From an uncultured Tissierellia bacterium (lineage in GTDB: Bacteria; Bacillota; Clostridia; Tissierellales; Peptoniphilaceae), in assembly GCA_947253765.1 (NCBI GenBank), contig CAMYAK010000011.1:1-48136 (forward strand): a stretch of 48,136 nucleotides of DNA. Reading direction: 5' to 3'. The notes under the pieces were generated by a model, which was given only the letters and a program-made list of their open reading frames with translations, did not search any database and was not told the origin of the DNA. This document shows positions 7,507 through 16,335 of this stretch, piece after piece. Position 1 is the first letter of the stretch; each line of letters starts with the position of its first letter. The position numbers and the translations under genes are program-made.

Positions 7507-9477
7507 CTAGGCGTTGGTCTGTCTAAAGGGGTGACCGTCGCCCGTATAATATTTGCTGAACATCTCGTAATATTCAAGCCTCAGACTCTGAATAAATACG
7601 ATCAGGCCCTCAAGGCCCAGAATTACTATATTTCCTATTACCAGCATGGCTATCTTGCCGCTTCCCCCCATCATATTTCCCATGGTCTCAAAGGCCATGA
7701 AGAGGCCGACGTGGTTTATGGCGAAGGCGCCTACACGGATAAATGATACAAGACCTGAAAATACCGATATCAGGGCCTCTATGAGAGAAAATCCGCTTTC
7801 AACATAGTAGCTTGCAGGATCATCCTCATAGAGCTTGGATTTCTTCTTTAAAGCGTTGGTGATCGGCTGCTTGAACAGGATCAGAACCAGTGATAAGCCT
7901 ATTGTTCCCATGAAAAGTCCTGTCGGCAGGGGTAAATAGTGGAGGCCGCTTAAGACCGCCCCTATTAAGGAGAGGTAGAGGACAAAACCCGTTATTCCCT
8001 CTTTTCCGAACAGGCCCTCTTCAATATCCCCGGATTTCAGCCTGTTTATTATTCCCATAACATAGGAAAAGCTGGAAAGTACCACTCCAAATCCTATAGC
8101 TGCCAATAAAACCGTGTTGATATTGTTAAAGGGTTTGATCATAATGGCCGGAATCAGGTCCTCATTCCCGAATACTGACCCGTATAGTATGCCGAAAATC
8201 ATTGAGCTAAGGCCTATCCTCAGAACAACCCCGCCCAGGTTGGGGTGCCTCTTCTTCTTAAGAACAAGCCCGGCTAAGGCAAATACAGCCCCCTGGCCAA
8301 GGTCTCCGAACATGGCTCCGAACAGGATCATGTAGGTTATTGCGAAGAAAGGTGTGGGATCAAGCTCCCTGTAATTTGGAGTTCCATACATATTGATCAG
8401 GGCCTCAAAGGGCCTGAATATTCCTATATTATGGAGTTTGGTCGGCGGATTTGCCCCAATTTCATCATCTGACAGGAATTTGACCAGGCTTCCGTCATAA
8501 GGTGCCAGGGTTCGCTCAAGGCTTGAAACCTGCCTTTCAGGAACCCAGGCCGCCATGTAAAAGTAGCGGTTACCTCTGGCCATGTAGGTCTTTGCCTCTT
8601 CTATTGCCCGTTCATTAATAATGCAAGCGTATAGGCCCCTGATAAGGTCTCTTTTTTCCCTTTTTTCTTCTTCTAATTTATAAGACAGCCTGTCAATCTT
8701 GGCCCCAATGCTTCCTATCTCAGACTCAATCTGAGAAAGTCTCTCTTCATTTGAATAATTGCTCGTTTCGGGCATTGACAGGTCTTTCCAGTTGAGACTA
8801 TCCTTTAAACGCTGGATTTCAGCCGATATCCTCTTGGGATAAATCATTAAATAGGCCTCTTCGCCCTCCTCCTGTCCCAGGTGGATAACAGCCGCCGGTA
8901 TGTTTTCATAATTGCCTTTGATTGTTCTTCTGCCGGCCTCGGTCAGGGTTCCGAAAGCATATGAAAAATTCTCAAGATCCGATAAATCGGCAATCTCTAT
9001 ATCCTTTAAGGAAAAGAGCTTGATCGCCCTTCTTTCCATCTTGAGCCTGTCCAAATCCTGATTGAGCTTCTCCTCTTCCTCATGTTTTTCCCTGAAATAT
9101 GAGAAGAGCTTTTGGGCCTCATCCTTATCCATAATTGAGTCGGATGCAGCTCCATTGTCAGCTTCCAGGAATTTTTGGCCCAGATTATCTTTAAGCCTTT
9201 GGCTAAATGAGGCCTCAGGCCTCTCACCTATTACCTCGTGCCAATCGGTCCATAGGTCTTGCCAGACCTCTTCCTTTTCGAAGGAGCTGACCTGGTTCAT
9301 GTCCAAGGTTTTTTTCAGGTTTTCCTTGCCCGTATCAATGGTGAAGCTGTATTGTTCAATGCTGGTCAGGGCATCAACCATCTCAATTGAAGCCGAGTTG
9401 AATACGGCCCTTACCATATCTTCCAACCGGTCAAGTTTTCCGACCAGCTGCATCATTTTCATCTTTTCAACGGCCAT
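7507..9477 (-). CDS. ntpI: V/A-type ATPase membrane stator subunit I (a subunit)
   Basis: The 656-residue protein has a cytoplasmic half (about 1-360) with long coiled-coil segments around residues 75-150 and 235-290. The membrane half carries seven or eight hydrophobic helices, standard for subunit I. The segment LVSFIRVGAFAINHVGL contains the arginine expected to face the rotor glutamate during ion transfer. The protein supplies the two ion half-channels and anchors the peripheral stalks. A GGGAGGG site lies just before the ATG, which overlaps the end of subunit C by 11 bases. The length is normal and nothing looks broken. Confidence 0.96.
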   Translation of the reverse strand: MAVEKMKMMQLVGKLDRLEDMVRAVFNSASIEMVDALTSIEQYSFTIDTGKENLKKTLDMNQVSSFEKEEVWQDLWTDWHEVIGERPEASFSQRLKDNLGQKFLEADNGAASDSIMDKDEAQKLFSYFREKHEEEEKLNQDLDRLKMERRAIKLFSLKDIEIADLSDLENFSYAFGTLTEAGRRTIKGNYENIPAAVIHLGQEEGEEAYLMIYPKRISAEIQRLKDSLNWKDLSMPETSNYSNEERLSQIESEIGSIGAKIDRLSYKLEEEKREKRDLIRGLYACIINERAIEEAKTYMARGNRYFYMAAWVPERQVSSLERTLAPYDGSLVKFLSDDEIGANPPTKLHNIGIFRPFEALINMYGTPNYRELDPTPFFAITYMILFGAMFGDLGQGAVFALAGLVLKKKRHPNLGGVVLRIGLSSMIFGILYGSVFGNEDLIPAIMIKPFNNINTVLLAAIGFGVVLSSFSYVMGIINRLKSGDIEEGLFGKEGITGFVLYLSLIGAVLSGLHYLPLPTGLFMGTIGLSLVLILFKQPITNALKKKSKLYEDDPASYYVESGFSLIEALISVFSGLVSFIRVGAFAINHVGLFMAFETMGNMMGGSGKIAMLVIGNIVILGLEGLIVFIQSLRLEYYEMFSKYYTGDGHPFRQTNA

Positions 9478-10528
9478 TTTCCCTCCCTTCTATCCTTAAC
9501 TTTTCATCAATATTTATTAAGTAATTTACAAGATCCTTGTCCGCCAGGTTCAAACTCCTGGCCTCAGCCATCCTGCACAGGTCCGATACCTTTGCTTCTG
9601 ACAAAACAAGAAAAGCTACAGCCTTGGCCAAGGGGCCCGACCTTCCGTAAATGAGCTTTTTTGCCCTCCGGGCCATGTATCTCTGCCTGCCTATATCCAA
9701 AAAGCCGACGGGGTCCTTGCCTAAAACTGAGTCACCATATCTTGATTTCAAAAATTTTTGCAAGACCTCATCCGGTGATAATTGGCAGGCTTCTTTTAAC
9801 CTTTCACGATTAAATTCCCTTCCCCCTTCTATGGTCAGGGTGGTCACCGTCAAAAGGTCCAGCTGCCTATACCTACGAGCTCTGTATATCCATTGGATAT
9901 TTGCCCAATCTATTTCTTCGGATATAAACTTCTTTAGGTCCTTTTCACCCGGCATGGCTTTCAGCTGCCTTATCAGGTTCTGAAAATGCCACTTTTCCAA
10001 GTTTACCGACAGGTAAAACTCACGCTTGGTCAACTCATCATCCTTCAGCAGGGTATAGGGCTCAATAATCCTGAAGTATGGCCTGTCCTCCAAGCTCCTG
10101 AGATACTTGGCTGCTTCTATATTCCTATCCGTTGAAAACTTCAAAATTTCCCTATATGGACTTAGGTCAACAAAAGATATAAGGTCTGTCCGGTCGGTCT
10201 GCAAGAGGAGACCCAGGTATATTCTTAGGGCCTGGAGCTCATCTTCCATCCTATATGAATCGAAAAAGTCCTTTTCTTTTTTATTCATAAAATGACGGAG
10301 AGATTGGCAGCGCTCCTCGCCTTTTTCTTTTATGGCCATCTCAAAGTCGGCCAGGCTTTCGGACTTGATCTTGGAAGCCGGGATTCCTTCTTCCTGCAAA
10401 ACTCTTGACCTGAAATCAAGAGCTCCCCCCTTTAAAAGATACTTGGCGGACTCGGAAAAGCGGAGCTTTCCATAGAGACCGTGTACCTTTGCCTCCAAAG
10501 CGGCCTTACCTGCACCCACTATTCCCAC
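9467..10528 (-). CDS. ntpC: V/A-type ATPase subunit C (rotor-stalk socket)
   Basis: The predicted product is 353 residues and mostly helical, with the AKVHGLYGKL element near the N-terminus that resembles the N-terminal signature of subunit C (usually A-x-VR-x-x-x-x-L). Subunit C couples the D/F shaft to the membrane ring. The start is a GTG at 10528 overlapping the upstream gene by 10 bases; a second GTG at 10519 is a possible alternative and no strong ribosome-binding site decides between them. Here the C gene precedes I, unlike the enterococcal ntp order in which C follows E. Confidence 0.9.
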   Translation of the reverse strand: MGIVGAGKAALEAKVHGLYGKLRFSESAKYLLKGGALDFRSRVLQEEGIPASKIKSESLADFEMAIKEKGEERCQSLRHFMNKKEKDFFDSYRMEDELQALRIYLGLLLQTDRTDLISFVDLSPYREILKFSTDRNIEAAKYLRSLEDRPYFRIIEPYTLLKDDELTKREFYLSVNLEKWHFQNLIRQLKAMPGEKDLKKFISEEIDWANIQWIYRARRYRQLDLLTVTTLTIEGGREFNRERLKEACQLSPDEVLQKFLKSRYGDSVLGKDPVGFLDIGRQRYMARRAKKLIYGRSGPLAKAVAFLVLSEAKVSDLCRMAEARSLNLADKDLVNYLINIDEKLRIEGRENGR

Positions 10529-10827
10529 AGCTTTCTAAAAGCTCTGTCAGACAAGTCGGACTTTTCAGCATCAAAAAACGCCTCCAACTCCGCAATCTCC
10601 TTGTCCGATGCGTCTTTTAAGGCGTTGATCGTTTTTATATTTTCTTTTTCTATATCGGCAATGGCTTTATCGGCCCTGTCTTTTGCCCTTTTTTCACTCT
10701 CGACAGCAAAGTCGTCAATTACCTTGCCGGCATTGGATCTTTCCTGCTCGATCAGGCTTTCCGTATCCTTTTTTAACTTTTCGGTATCCCTGTCGATTTT
10801 TAAAAGAGCACTTATGGTTTCATTCAT
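10519..10827 (-). CDS. Small V/A-ATPase peripheral-stalk subunit (G/H-like)
   Basis: The start at 10827 is chosen because a GGAGG site lies seven bases upstream; a longer frame to 10896 would begin at about the predicted transcription start. The 102-residue protein is one continuous charged helix rich in Glu, Lys, Asp and Ala, typical of the G/H subunit that pairs with subunit E. It is the first gene of the operon, as ntpF is in enterococci. The sequence is low in complexity, so identity rests on position, size and coiled-coil character. Confidence 0.8.
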   Translation of the reverse strand: MNETISALLKIDRDTEKLKKDTESLIEQERSNAGKVIDDFAVESEKRAKDRADKAIADIEKENIKTINALKDASDKEIAELEAFFDAEKSDLSDRAFRKLWE

Positions 10828-10902
10828 AGCTGCCTCCGTTATTTCTAAAGACAATAAATCAAAAGTAAAATACTTGAGCAATAAATACCCAAACATTAGA
10901 TG

Positions 10903-10931
10903 ATCTTATTGCTTTTTTCTCCGCCTGTCAA
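10903..10931 (-). promoter_or_regulatory. Promoter of the V/A-ATPase operon
   Basis: On the minus strand TTGACA (10926-10931) and TAAGAT (10903-10908) are exactly 17 bases apart, close to the vegetative consensus. Transcription would start near 10896, leaving a leader of about 70 bases before the first operon gene. The -35 box lies just past the stop of the upstream EamA transporter gene. Confidence 0.8.
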
Positions 10932-10933
10932 AT

Positions 10934-11821
10934 TCAGGACTCCAAACCCCCCTTCTTATACAGAATTCTATTCAAGGGTTTTGTTTCCACTGTTAGTATA
11001 CCCAAAATTATTAAAACCGATCCCATTATCATAAATGGTGTGACAGCTTCCTTCAGCAGGATTGCCGATGAAATCATCCCGAACATGGACTCGCTTGAAA
11101 GTATAATGGCCGTTTCACTTGCAGTCGTGTAACGTTGGCACAGAATTTGAAGTACATATGTAAGAAGGGTGGTTACCAGGCCCATATAAATTATTATCCG
11201 GCCGGATTCCAGGCTGAAATTAAAGTCTGTCTGTTTCAAGAAAATTACGGAAATCCAAGACAAAATGGCCGAAGTCCCCATCTGGGTCAAGATCATCTCC
11301 CCGCTCGTCATATCATCCAGATATTCCTCGGTATAAAAAATCTGCAGGGCAAAAAAGAAGGCCCCTGAAAGGGTTAATAGGTCCCCAATATTAAGTCCGG
11401 ATTCTTGGCCTTTAAGAGACAGGAGGCCTATTCCGGCCAAGGTGACCATAGCCCCGACAATCGAGTCTTTTCCAATCTCCCGCCTATATATTGCAAAGCC
11501 TAAAATCGGAACAATGACAACATTGACCGCTGTCAGGAAGGCATTTTTAGAAACCGTTGTGTACTGCAAGCCGACCAGCTGCAGTGAAAATCCCAGAAAT
11601 AGGAAGGTGCCTATAATGCAGCCTTTCTTAATAGAAGAAACTTTAAAGTCTCTGAGTGTTTTAAAGTTTACCGCTAACAGTACAAGGAAGGCTATTGTGA
11701 AACGCAGGGCCATGACTTGTAAGGGCTTGAAATATTCAAGTGCCCAGGCACTAACAACATATCCGCTGCCCCAAATCAAGGCCGCAAGAAAGAGCCCCCC
11801 TCTTGCAAGGTGTTTTTTCAT
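10934..11821 (-). CDS. EamA/DMT-family transporter
   Basis: The 295-residue protein has ten hydrophobic segments in two homologous halves, the EamA arrangement of drug/metabolite transporters. The N-terminal motif (ALIWGSGYVVSAWAL) and the central repeat start (LSGAFFFALQIFY) are both typical. These inner-membrane proteins usually export or exchange amino acids and other small metabolites. It ends the block that starts with the AbgT gene but is separated from the decayed AEC gene by about 100 bases. That gap holds a TATAAT-like element (11885-11890), so it may be transcribed separately. Substrate cannot be told. Confidence 0.9.
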   Translation of the reverse strand: MKKHLARGGLFLAALIWGSGYVVSAWALEYFKPLQVMALRFTIAFLVLLAVNFKTLRDFKVSSIKKGCIIGTFLFLGFSLQLVGLQYTTVSKNAFLTAVNVVIVPILGFAIYRREIGKDSIVGAMVTLAGIGLLSLKGQESGLNIGDLLTLSGAFFFALQIFYTEEYLDDMTSGEMILTQMGTSAILSWISVIFLKQTDFNFSLESGRIIIYMGLVTTLLTYVLQILCQRYTTASETAIILSSESMFGMISSAILLKEAVTPFMIMGSVLIILGILTVETKPLNRILYKKGGLES

Positions 11822-11922
11822 ATTGGATTCTCCAGTTCAGATTTTGATATTTTTGAAATAAGTTAACAGTCAGATCCGTAACTTATTATAAGGTTAATTA
11901 AAATTACGCTACCCATTATAGA

Positions 11923-12250
11923 CTAAATAAAGCTGAAAAACTTCAAAACATAGATAAAAAGTGACAAGCTGAAAACACAAAATACGGAAGTATATGCCAA
12001 AATCTGCCCGGCCAGTTTGCCGTCCTGGCCCATTGTTTCAGCCATTGTATAAGATGCGACAGCAACAGGAGAAGCCAGTAGGCAAAGCAGGGCCACCATG
12101 TGCTCCCCTCTAAAGCCCAGCATCAAGGCATGTGGCTACGATTGAAACAACCGCAAATATTGCCAACTTAAGAAAAGATTCCGACATGTGAATATTTTTA
12201 CTTGTAGAAAGGAAGATGCTTATGGGCATCAAAACCTTAAATACCGACAT
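11923..12250 (-). pseudogene. Degraded AEC (auxin efflux carrier) family transporter
   Basis: Two reading frames together give the C-terminal third of an AEC permease. The first starts at the ATG at 12250 (MSVFKVLMPISIFLSTSKN) and stops near 12108 after VSIVATCLDAGL. The second continues in another frame from about 12126 with LMLGFRGEHMVALL, then ASPVAVASYTMAETMGQDG and a final helix. The P-x-A-V-x-S-Y element before a last helix is characteristic of AEC proteins, which are normally about 300 residues. The roughly 110 residues left imply a large deletion plus a frameshift. It begins three bases after the MmgE/PrpD gene, so it was probably the uptake or efflux partner of that operon. Confidence 0.75.
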
Positions 12251-12253
12251 AAA

Positions 12254-13597
12254 TTAAAACCTAAAATCTAGCCTATCGAACTTGTCCAGCTCGAGAATAT
12301 AATTTATAAGCCTTTCTCTATAGGATATGTCCACAATCCCATGCGTGTTGGAATAAAACTTGGACAACAATTTCTCATTTGTCATGGGATTCTTGGCGTC
12401 TCCATTGGGATATGTCAATTCCTTTTCCAGGACTCGTCCATCATTTGTATTAACTACAATCCTATGCTTCCAGCAATCCTTATTCCCCTCATAAAAGCTG
12501 TTGATCCGGTCTGACGATTTAACTGAAACCTTATCCATAAGTCCCGACTCTTTAACCTTTTTTATCTCATCATCGATAAAGGCGTCCTTGTCAATTTTTC
12601 CATTTAATATGCAGGCTGCCAATAGGTACTCCAAGCTGAACTTGCAGGCGTAGGGGCTTGCAGCATGAGGATTTGAGGCTGTGTTGATTGCTGTTTCATA
12701 TGTATAGTCCTCAATTTGACCTATATCTTCCGGTCTCAGACCATATTGCTTTTTTAAGTCCAAAACGGCATCAATGGCTGAATGGGTATGGCGGCAGCAT
12801 GGGTAGGCCTTAATGGAAACTTCCCTTATTTTAAAAGGACTCTCCAACTTATAAAGCAAGGGTTCAAAAGAATAGTTCGGGGCCAGAGCCCTGATAAATC
12901 CCTTATCTCCTCCCAAAATATCTTCTGCTGAGGTCAAACCCTCTCTTGCAGCAAGAGCTGAAAACAGGCCGTTAAGATTGGCCCTAACCACGTGGAGGGT
13001 TTTGGACATGGAACCCGAGTCCATAAATTGCCACAGGCCTGAAGTCTGGGTCCCGGCATTGCCCATGGTCCTGTTAAGCTGACCGACATCAAAGCCCATC
13101 AAAGAAGCAGCTACGGTGGCCGCTGAAAAAGAGCCGACCACCGCAGTTGTATGCCAATACCAATAAGAAGAAGGATTTATGCATTCCCCGATCCTGGTTG
13201 CAGCCTCAACCCCCCTGACAATAGCCAGGATCAGGTCCTTGCCGCTATACCCGTATTTTTCCGCCAGGGCCAAGCCTATGGGGATGGTTATTACACCTGG
13301 ATGGGTTATAGATTTAGTATGGGTATCGTCCAGGTCTCCGGCATGGCCATAGACGGCATTTAAAGCCATGGCCTTCCTGATGTCCCCGGATTTAACGTCC
13401 TGACCGAAAACACTTATGTCTCCGGAACGGTCCTTATAAATCTTGTTCCAGACCTTCGATGACTCCTCCTTTGACCCGGAAAAAGCCACGCCCAAAAAGT
13501 CGATAATTGACCTTTTAACAGCTTCTATAGTTTCGTCATCCAGGTCCGAATATTTAATTGAAGTCAAATACTCACAAAATGATAGGGTCAGGCTCAT
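12254..13597 (-). CDS. MmgE/PrpD family protein
   Basis: The start at 13597 gives 447 residues beginning MSLTLSFCEYLTSIKYSDLD; a longer frame to 13684 only runs into the preceding aminotransferase gene. The DLDDTHTKSITHPGVITIP element and the later AYPCCRHTHSAIDAVLDL segment are characteristic of MmgE/PrpD. The family includes 2-methylcitrate dehydratase, cis-aconitate decarboxylase and iminodisuccinate epimerase, all acting on C4-C7 polycarboxylates. No methylcitrate synthase or methylisocitrate lyase gene lies nearby, so a methylcitrate role is not supported. Its neighbours are a class I fumarase and a C-S lyase, so a dicarboxylate-derived substrate is likely (inference). Confidence 0.9.
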   Translation of the reverse strand: MSLTLSFCEYLTSIKYSDLDDETIEAVKRSIIDFLGVAFSGSKEESSKVWNKIYKDRSGDISVFGQDVKSGDIRKAMALNAVYGHAGDLDDTHTKSITHPGVITIPIGLALAEKYGYSGKDLILAIVRGVEAATRIGECINPSSYWYWHTTAVVGSFSAATVAASLMGFDVGQLNRTMGNAGTQTSGLWQFMDSGSMSKTLHVVRANLNGLFSALAAREGLTSAEDILGGDKGFIRALAPNYSFEPLLYKLESPFKIREVSIKAYPCCRHTHSAIDAVLDLKKQYGLRPEDIGQIEDYTYETAINTASNPHAASPYACKFSLEYLLAACILNGKIDKDAFIDDEIKKVKESGLMDKVSVKSSDRINSFYEGNKDCWKHRIVVNTNDGRVLEKELTYPNGDAKNPMTNEKLLSKFYSNTHGIVDISYRERLINYILELDKFDRLDFRF

Positions 13598-13610
13598 AGC
13601 TCTCTTCCTT

Positions 13611-14789
13611 CTATTTTTCCAAAGCCTTGACAGCTTTCTTGATGCGGTTAATTCCGTCTTCCAGAGTTCTAAAGGGGACTGCAATATTTATCCTCATATG
13701 GAGGTCTCCTTCTTTTCCGAAAGTCCTTCCGTCATTTAATTTGATCTTGCCTACCCCTTCTAAGCACTTTATCAATTCTTCATGGTCACGGGTATATTTG
13801 GAGAAATCCAGCCAAACCAGGTAGGTCCCCTCAAGTACAGAAACACCGAGTTGTGGCAGGTCTTTTGCCAGACTTTCCTTGAGATAAGCGTAATTTTTAT
13901 TCAGATAATCAATCAGCTGGTCAACATAGGCGTCTCCATTCTCATAGCAGGCAATAAAGACGTTCTGTCCCAAAATAGTCCTGCCCATGGCCTTGTTGTT
14001 CTTCCTGCTGACAAGGAACCTCTCCCTCAAAACAGGATTTGTTATTACGCAGGCCGCAGTCCTTACTCCGGCAACATTGAAAGCCTTGCCCGGATTATAG
14101 CCAGTGCAGGTAATATCGGCAGTCTCTTTGTTCAGCGATGCAAAGGGAATATGCTTTTTATTCTTGTTAATGATGATGTCGGAATGGATATCATCGGAGA
14201 AAACCAGGACATGGTACTTTAAGCAGAGCTTGGACAGCTTTTCCAAATCCTCCCTGCAATAAACCTTGCCTATGGGATTGTGAGGGTTGCACAGGAAAAA
14301 CATTGTGGTCCTGGGATCCTTGAAAAGATCCTCCATCTCCTCCCAATTTATCTCATATTCATCACCTTTTTTGATCAGCGATGATTCTTTCAATATTCTT
14401 CCGTTATCGACAACGGCCTCTCTTAGAGGCGGGTAGAGGGGTGTGTTGACCACAATCTGATCCCCGGGCTGAGTAAAGGCTCTGAGGTAGAATATGACAG
14501 CCGGTATTACCCCGGTAGCAAAGACTATATCCTCTTCCTTGACTTCCCAGCCATGCCTTCTCTTAAGCCAACCCTGAAAAGACTTGTTGAACTCCGGAAG
14601 GTCAGTCGGATAGCCGAAGCAGGCATGGTCCACCCTCTTCTTGGCAGCCTCCTCAACTTCTACAGGAACCTTAAAATCCGTATCTGCTATCCACATTGGC
14701 AGGACATCTTCAGGGCAGACATCGGAAGCATACTTCTTACAGTCACTCCCCCTCCTGTCAACATATTCATCAAAATTGTATAAAGTCAT
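13611..14789 (-). CDS. MalY/PatB family aminotransferase (probable cystathionine beta-lyase)
   Basis: The 392-residue fold-type I PLP enzyme has the MalY/PatB features: ADTDF near residue 35, CNPHNPIG (167-174), SDDIHSD (198-204) and the Schiff-base lysine K235 in GYNPGKAFNVAG. Such enzymes usually act as C-S beta-lyases, splitting cystathionine or other cysteine conjugates to a thiol, pyruvate and ammonia; some also transaminate. It lies between the fumarase beta subunit (36 bases) and the MmgE/PrpD gene (13 bases) in one transcription unit. In that setting, beta-elimination of a cysteine adduct or a related amino acid is more likely than methionine synthesis (inference). Confidence 0.9.
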   Translation of the reverse strand: MTLYNFDEYVDRRGSDCKKYASDVCPEDVLPMWIADTDFKVPVEVEEAAKKRVDHACFGYPTDLPEFNKSFQGWLKRRHGWEVKEEDIVFATGVIPAVIFYLRAFTQPGDQIVVNTPLYPPLREAVVDNGRILKESSLIKKGDEYEINWEEMEDLFKDPRTTMFFLCNPHNPIGKVYCREDLEKLSKLCLKYHVLVFSDDIHSDIIINKNKKHIPFASLNKETADITCTGYNPGKAFNVAGVRTAACVITNPVLRERFLVSRKNNKAMGRTILGQNVFIACYENGDAYVDQLIDYLNKNYAYLKESLAKDLPQLGVSVLEGTYLVWLDFSKYTRDHEELIKCLEGVGKIKLNDGRTFGKEGDLHMRINIAVPFRTLEDGINRIKKAVKALEK

Positions 14790-14825
14790 AGCTACTTCTT
14801 TCTATCAACATTTAATGCCTTGGTC

Positions 14826-15395
14826 TTATTTTTCCAATTCTTTCAATGCATTCTCTTTAAGATTTGAGTAAATGCTCTCGCCTGTAGTATCCATGGCCAC
14901 AACCAAGGGACCGAATTCTTTGGCCTGAAGTTTCCAGATTGCCTCAGGCATGGCCAACTCTTCCCAGACCACGCCATTTATTTTTTCCACTCCCTTGCCG
15001 AGCTTTACAGCACATCCCGGTGCGGCCTGCAAATAAACGTAACCGTACTCCTTGCAGCATCTTTTAGTATCCTCAGCCATGCCGCCCTTTCCAATTATAG
15101 CCTTGACGCCGAGCTTTCCCAACATATCGGCATAGGGTTCCATCCTTATGCTGGTGGTCGGCCCTATAACACTCAGGACCTTCTGACCGTCAACTTCTTT
15201 TACAACGGGTCCGGCATGGAAGATGACCTTATTTTTCAGGTCTATAGGCAAGTCCTTGCCCTCTTCAAGATAGGTCTTGATTCGCAAATGGGCCATATCC
15301 CTGGCTGTGAAAATTTCTCCTGTAAGGTAGACAACATCCCCCAAGCGGAGTTTTTTCACTTCCTCAGGATCCAAAGGTACATTTAATACTTTCAT
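14826..15395 (-). CDS. Class I fumarase / tartrate-dehydratase-type, beta subunit
   Basis: The 189-residue protein corresponds to the C-terminal domain of iron-sulfur class I fumarases, here as a separate subunit. GDVVYLTGEIFTARDMAH, FHAGPVV and the IGPTTSIRMEPYAD segment, which contributes to the active site, are all present, as is the family's KGGM motif. It pairs with the alpha subunit encoded nine bases upstream. Members catalyse reversible hydration of fumarate to malate or related dehydrations (L-tartrate, mesaconate), and sequence alone does not separate these. Confidence 0.93.
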   Translation of the reverse strand: MKVLNVPLDPEEVKKLRLGDVVYLTGEIFTARDMAHLRIKTYLEEGKDLPIDLKNKVIFHAGPVVKEVDGQKVLSVIGPTTSIRMEPYADMLGKLGVKAIIGKGGMAEDTKRCCKEYGYVYLQAAPGCAVKLGKGVEKINGVVWEELAMPEAIWKLQAKEFGPLVVAMDTTGESIYSNLKENALKELEK

Positions 15396-15404
15396 ATGGC
15401 CTCC

Positions 15405-16283
15405 TTATAATATCTTTTCCACTCTGCCGTCATTGTAGAGCCTGATTCCGGCCCTTCTTGTGACCCAGCAGTGGAAGTTTATTGCAACAGGTGCAATGGC
15501 TGTGTGGGTATAGGCCGTTCCTATCTTAACAGCCAGGGCATAAGTGTCTCCCCCTGTCCCTGCAGCTCCCAGCTTCAACTTGTTAATCGATGTCAGGATG
15601 TCCTCTTCCAATTCCGCCAATAGAGGATCCGGATTTGTATCGGTCCATTTCCTGGTACTGATGGCTTCCCGGCTCAATTTAGCTGCAACATCCATCTGGC
15701 CGCCTATTCCTATGCCTATACCTACAGGAGGACAGGGTTTGCCTCCGGCTTCAATGACCGTCCGCAAAACAAAGTCCTTTAGACCGCTGAAATTTTTTCC
15801 AAGCATAGGGACTGTCATTACCTTCATAGCATTGCCAAGTTCAGCTCCGCAGCCTTTTAAAGATATCAGAACCTCCAAATAGTCCAGTTCGGGAATGTAC
15901 TTGTATTCAATATTGGGCACTCCCTGACCTGAATTGTTACCCGAATTTTTCCTTGTTAAGGGGTGGACAATGCTCGGTCTCAGCAAGCCGTCATTTGTGG
16001 CCTTGACCAGGGACTGACCCAGATAATCGGCAATATTTCCGGGCAGAGTCTTGTCCCCAAACCTCACATATACAGTTGGAAATCCCGGTGATTGGCAGAG
16101 GGCCTTCTGTTCCTCTCCCGAAAGCTTTTGGTTTTCCAGCATTGCCGATAGCATGCTTTTAGCCGTCTCGCTGGTCTCCCTGTCCAGGGCCTTTTGAATG
16201 AGGTCCACGGTGTCATCCGAGATATGGGTTGTGACATACCTGACCAGCTTATCCACTTCCTGTTTTACAAAATTTTGATCCAT
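15405..16283 (-). CDS. Class I fumarase / tartrate-dehydratase-type, alpha subunit
   Basis: The 292-residue subunit carries three cysteines placed as [4Fe-4S] ligands: C63 (ALCQSPGFPTVYV), C184 (GKPCPPVGIGIGIGG) and C272 (NFHCWVTRRAG). The loop usually read as KGGGSE is KGCGAE here (C145), an unusual change close to the cluster. Oxygen-sensitive hydratases of this kind suit an anaerobe. It is preceded by an M20 peptidase gene after 53 bases and followed by the beta subunit. The class is certain; the substrate (fumarate, tartrate, mesaconate or another dicarboxylate) is not. Confidence 0.93.
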   Translation of the reverse strand: MDQNFVKQEVDKLVRYVTTHISDDTVDLIQKALDRETSETAKSMLSAMLENQKLSGEEQKALCQSPGFPTVYVRFGDKTLPGNIADYLGQSLVKATNDGLLRPSIVHPLTRKNSGNNSGQGVPNIEYKYIPELDYLEVLISLKGCGAELGNAMKVMTVPMLGKNFSGLKDFVLRTVIEAGGKPCPPVGIGIGIGGQMDVAAKLSREAISTRKWTDTNPDPLLAELEEDILTSINKLKLGAAGTGGDTYALAVKIGTAYTHTAIAPVAINFHCWVTRRAGIRLYNDGRVEKIL

Positions 16284-16335
16284 AATTTCTACCTTACTAA
16301 AAGTTCCGGCTGAATTTAAATATCCGTCATTCTTC

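Noticed and set aside
12254..13597. Methylcitrate-cycle PrpD
   Set aside because: No PrpB or PrpC genes are present; the neighbours point to other dicarboxylate chemistry, so only the family name is given.
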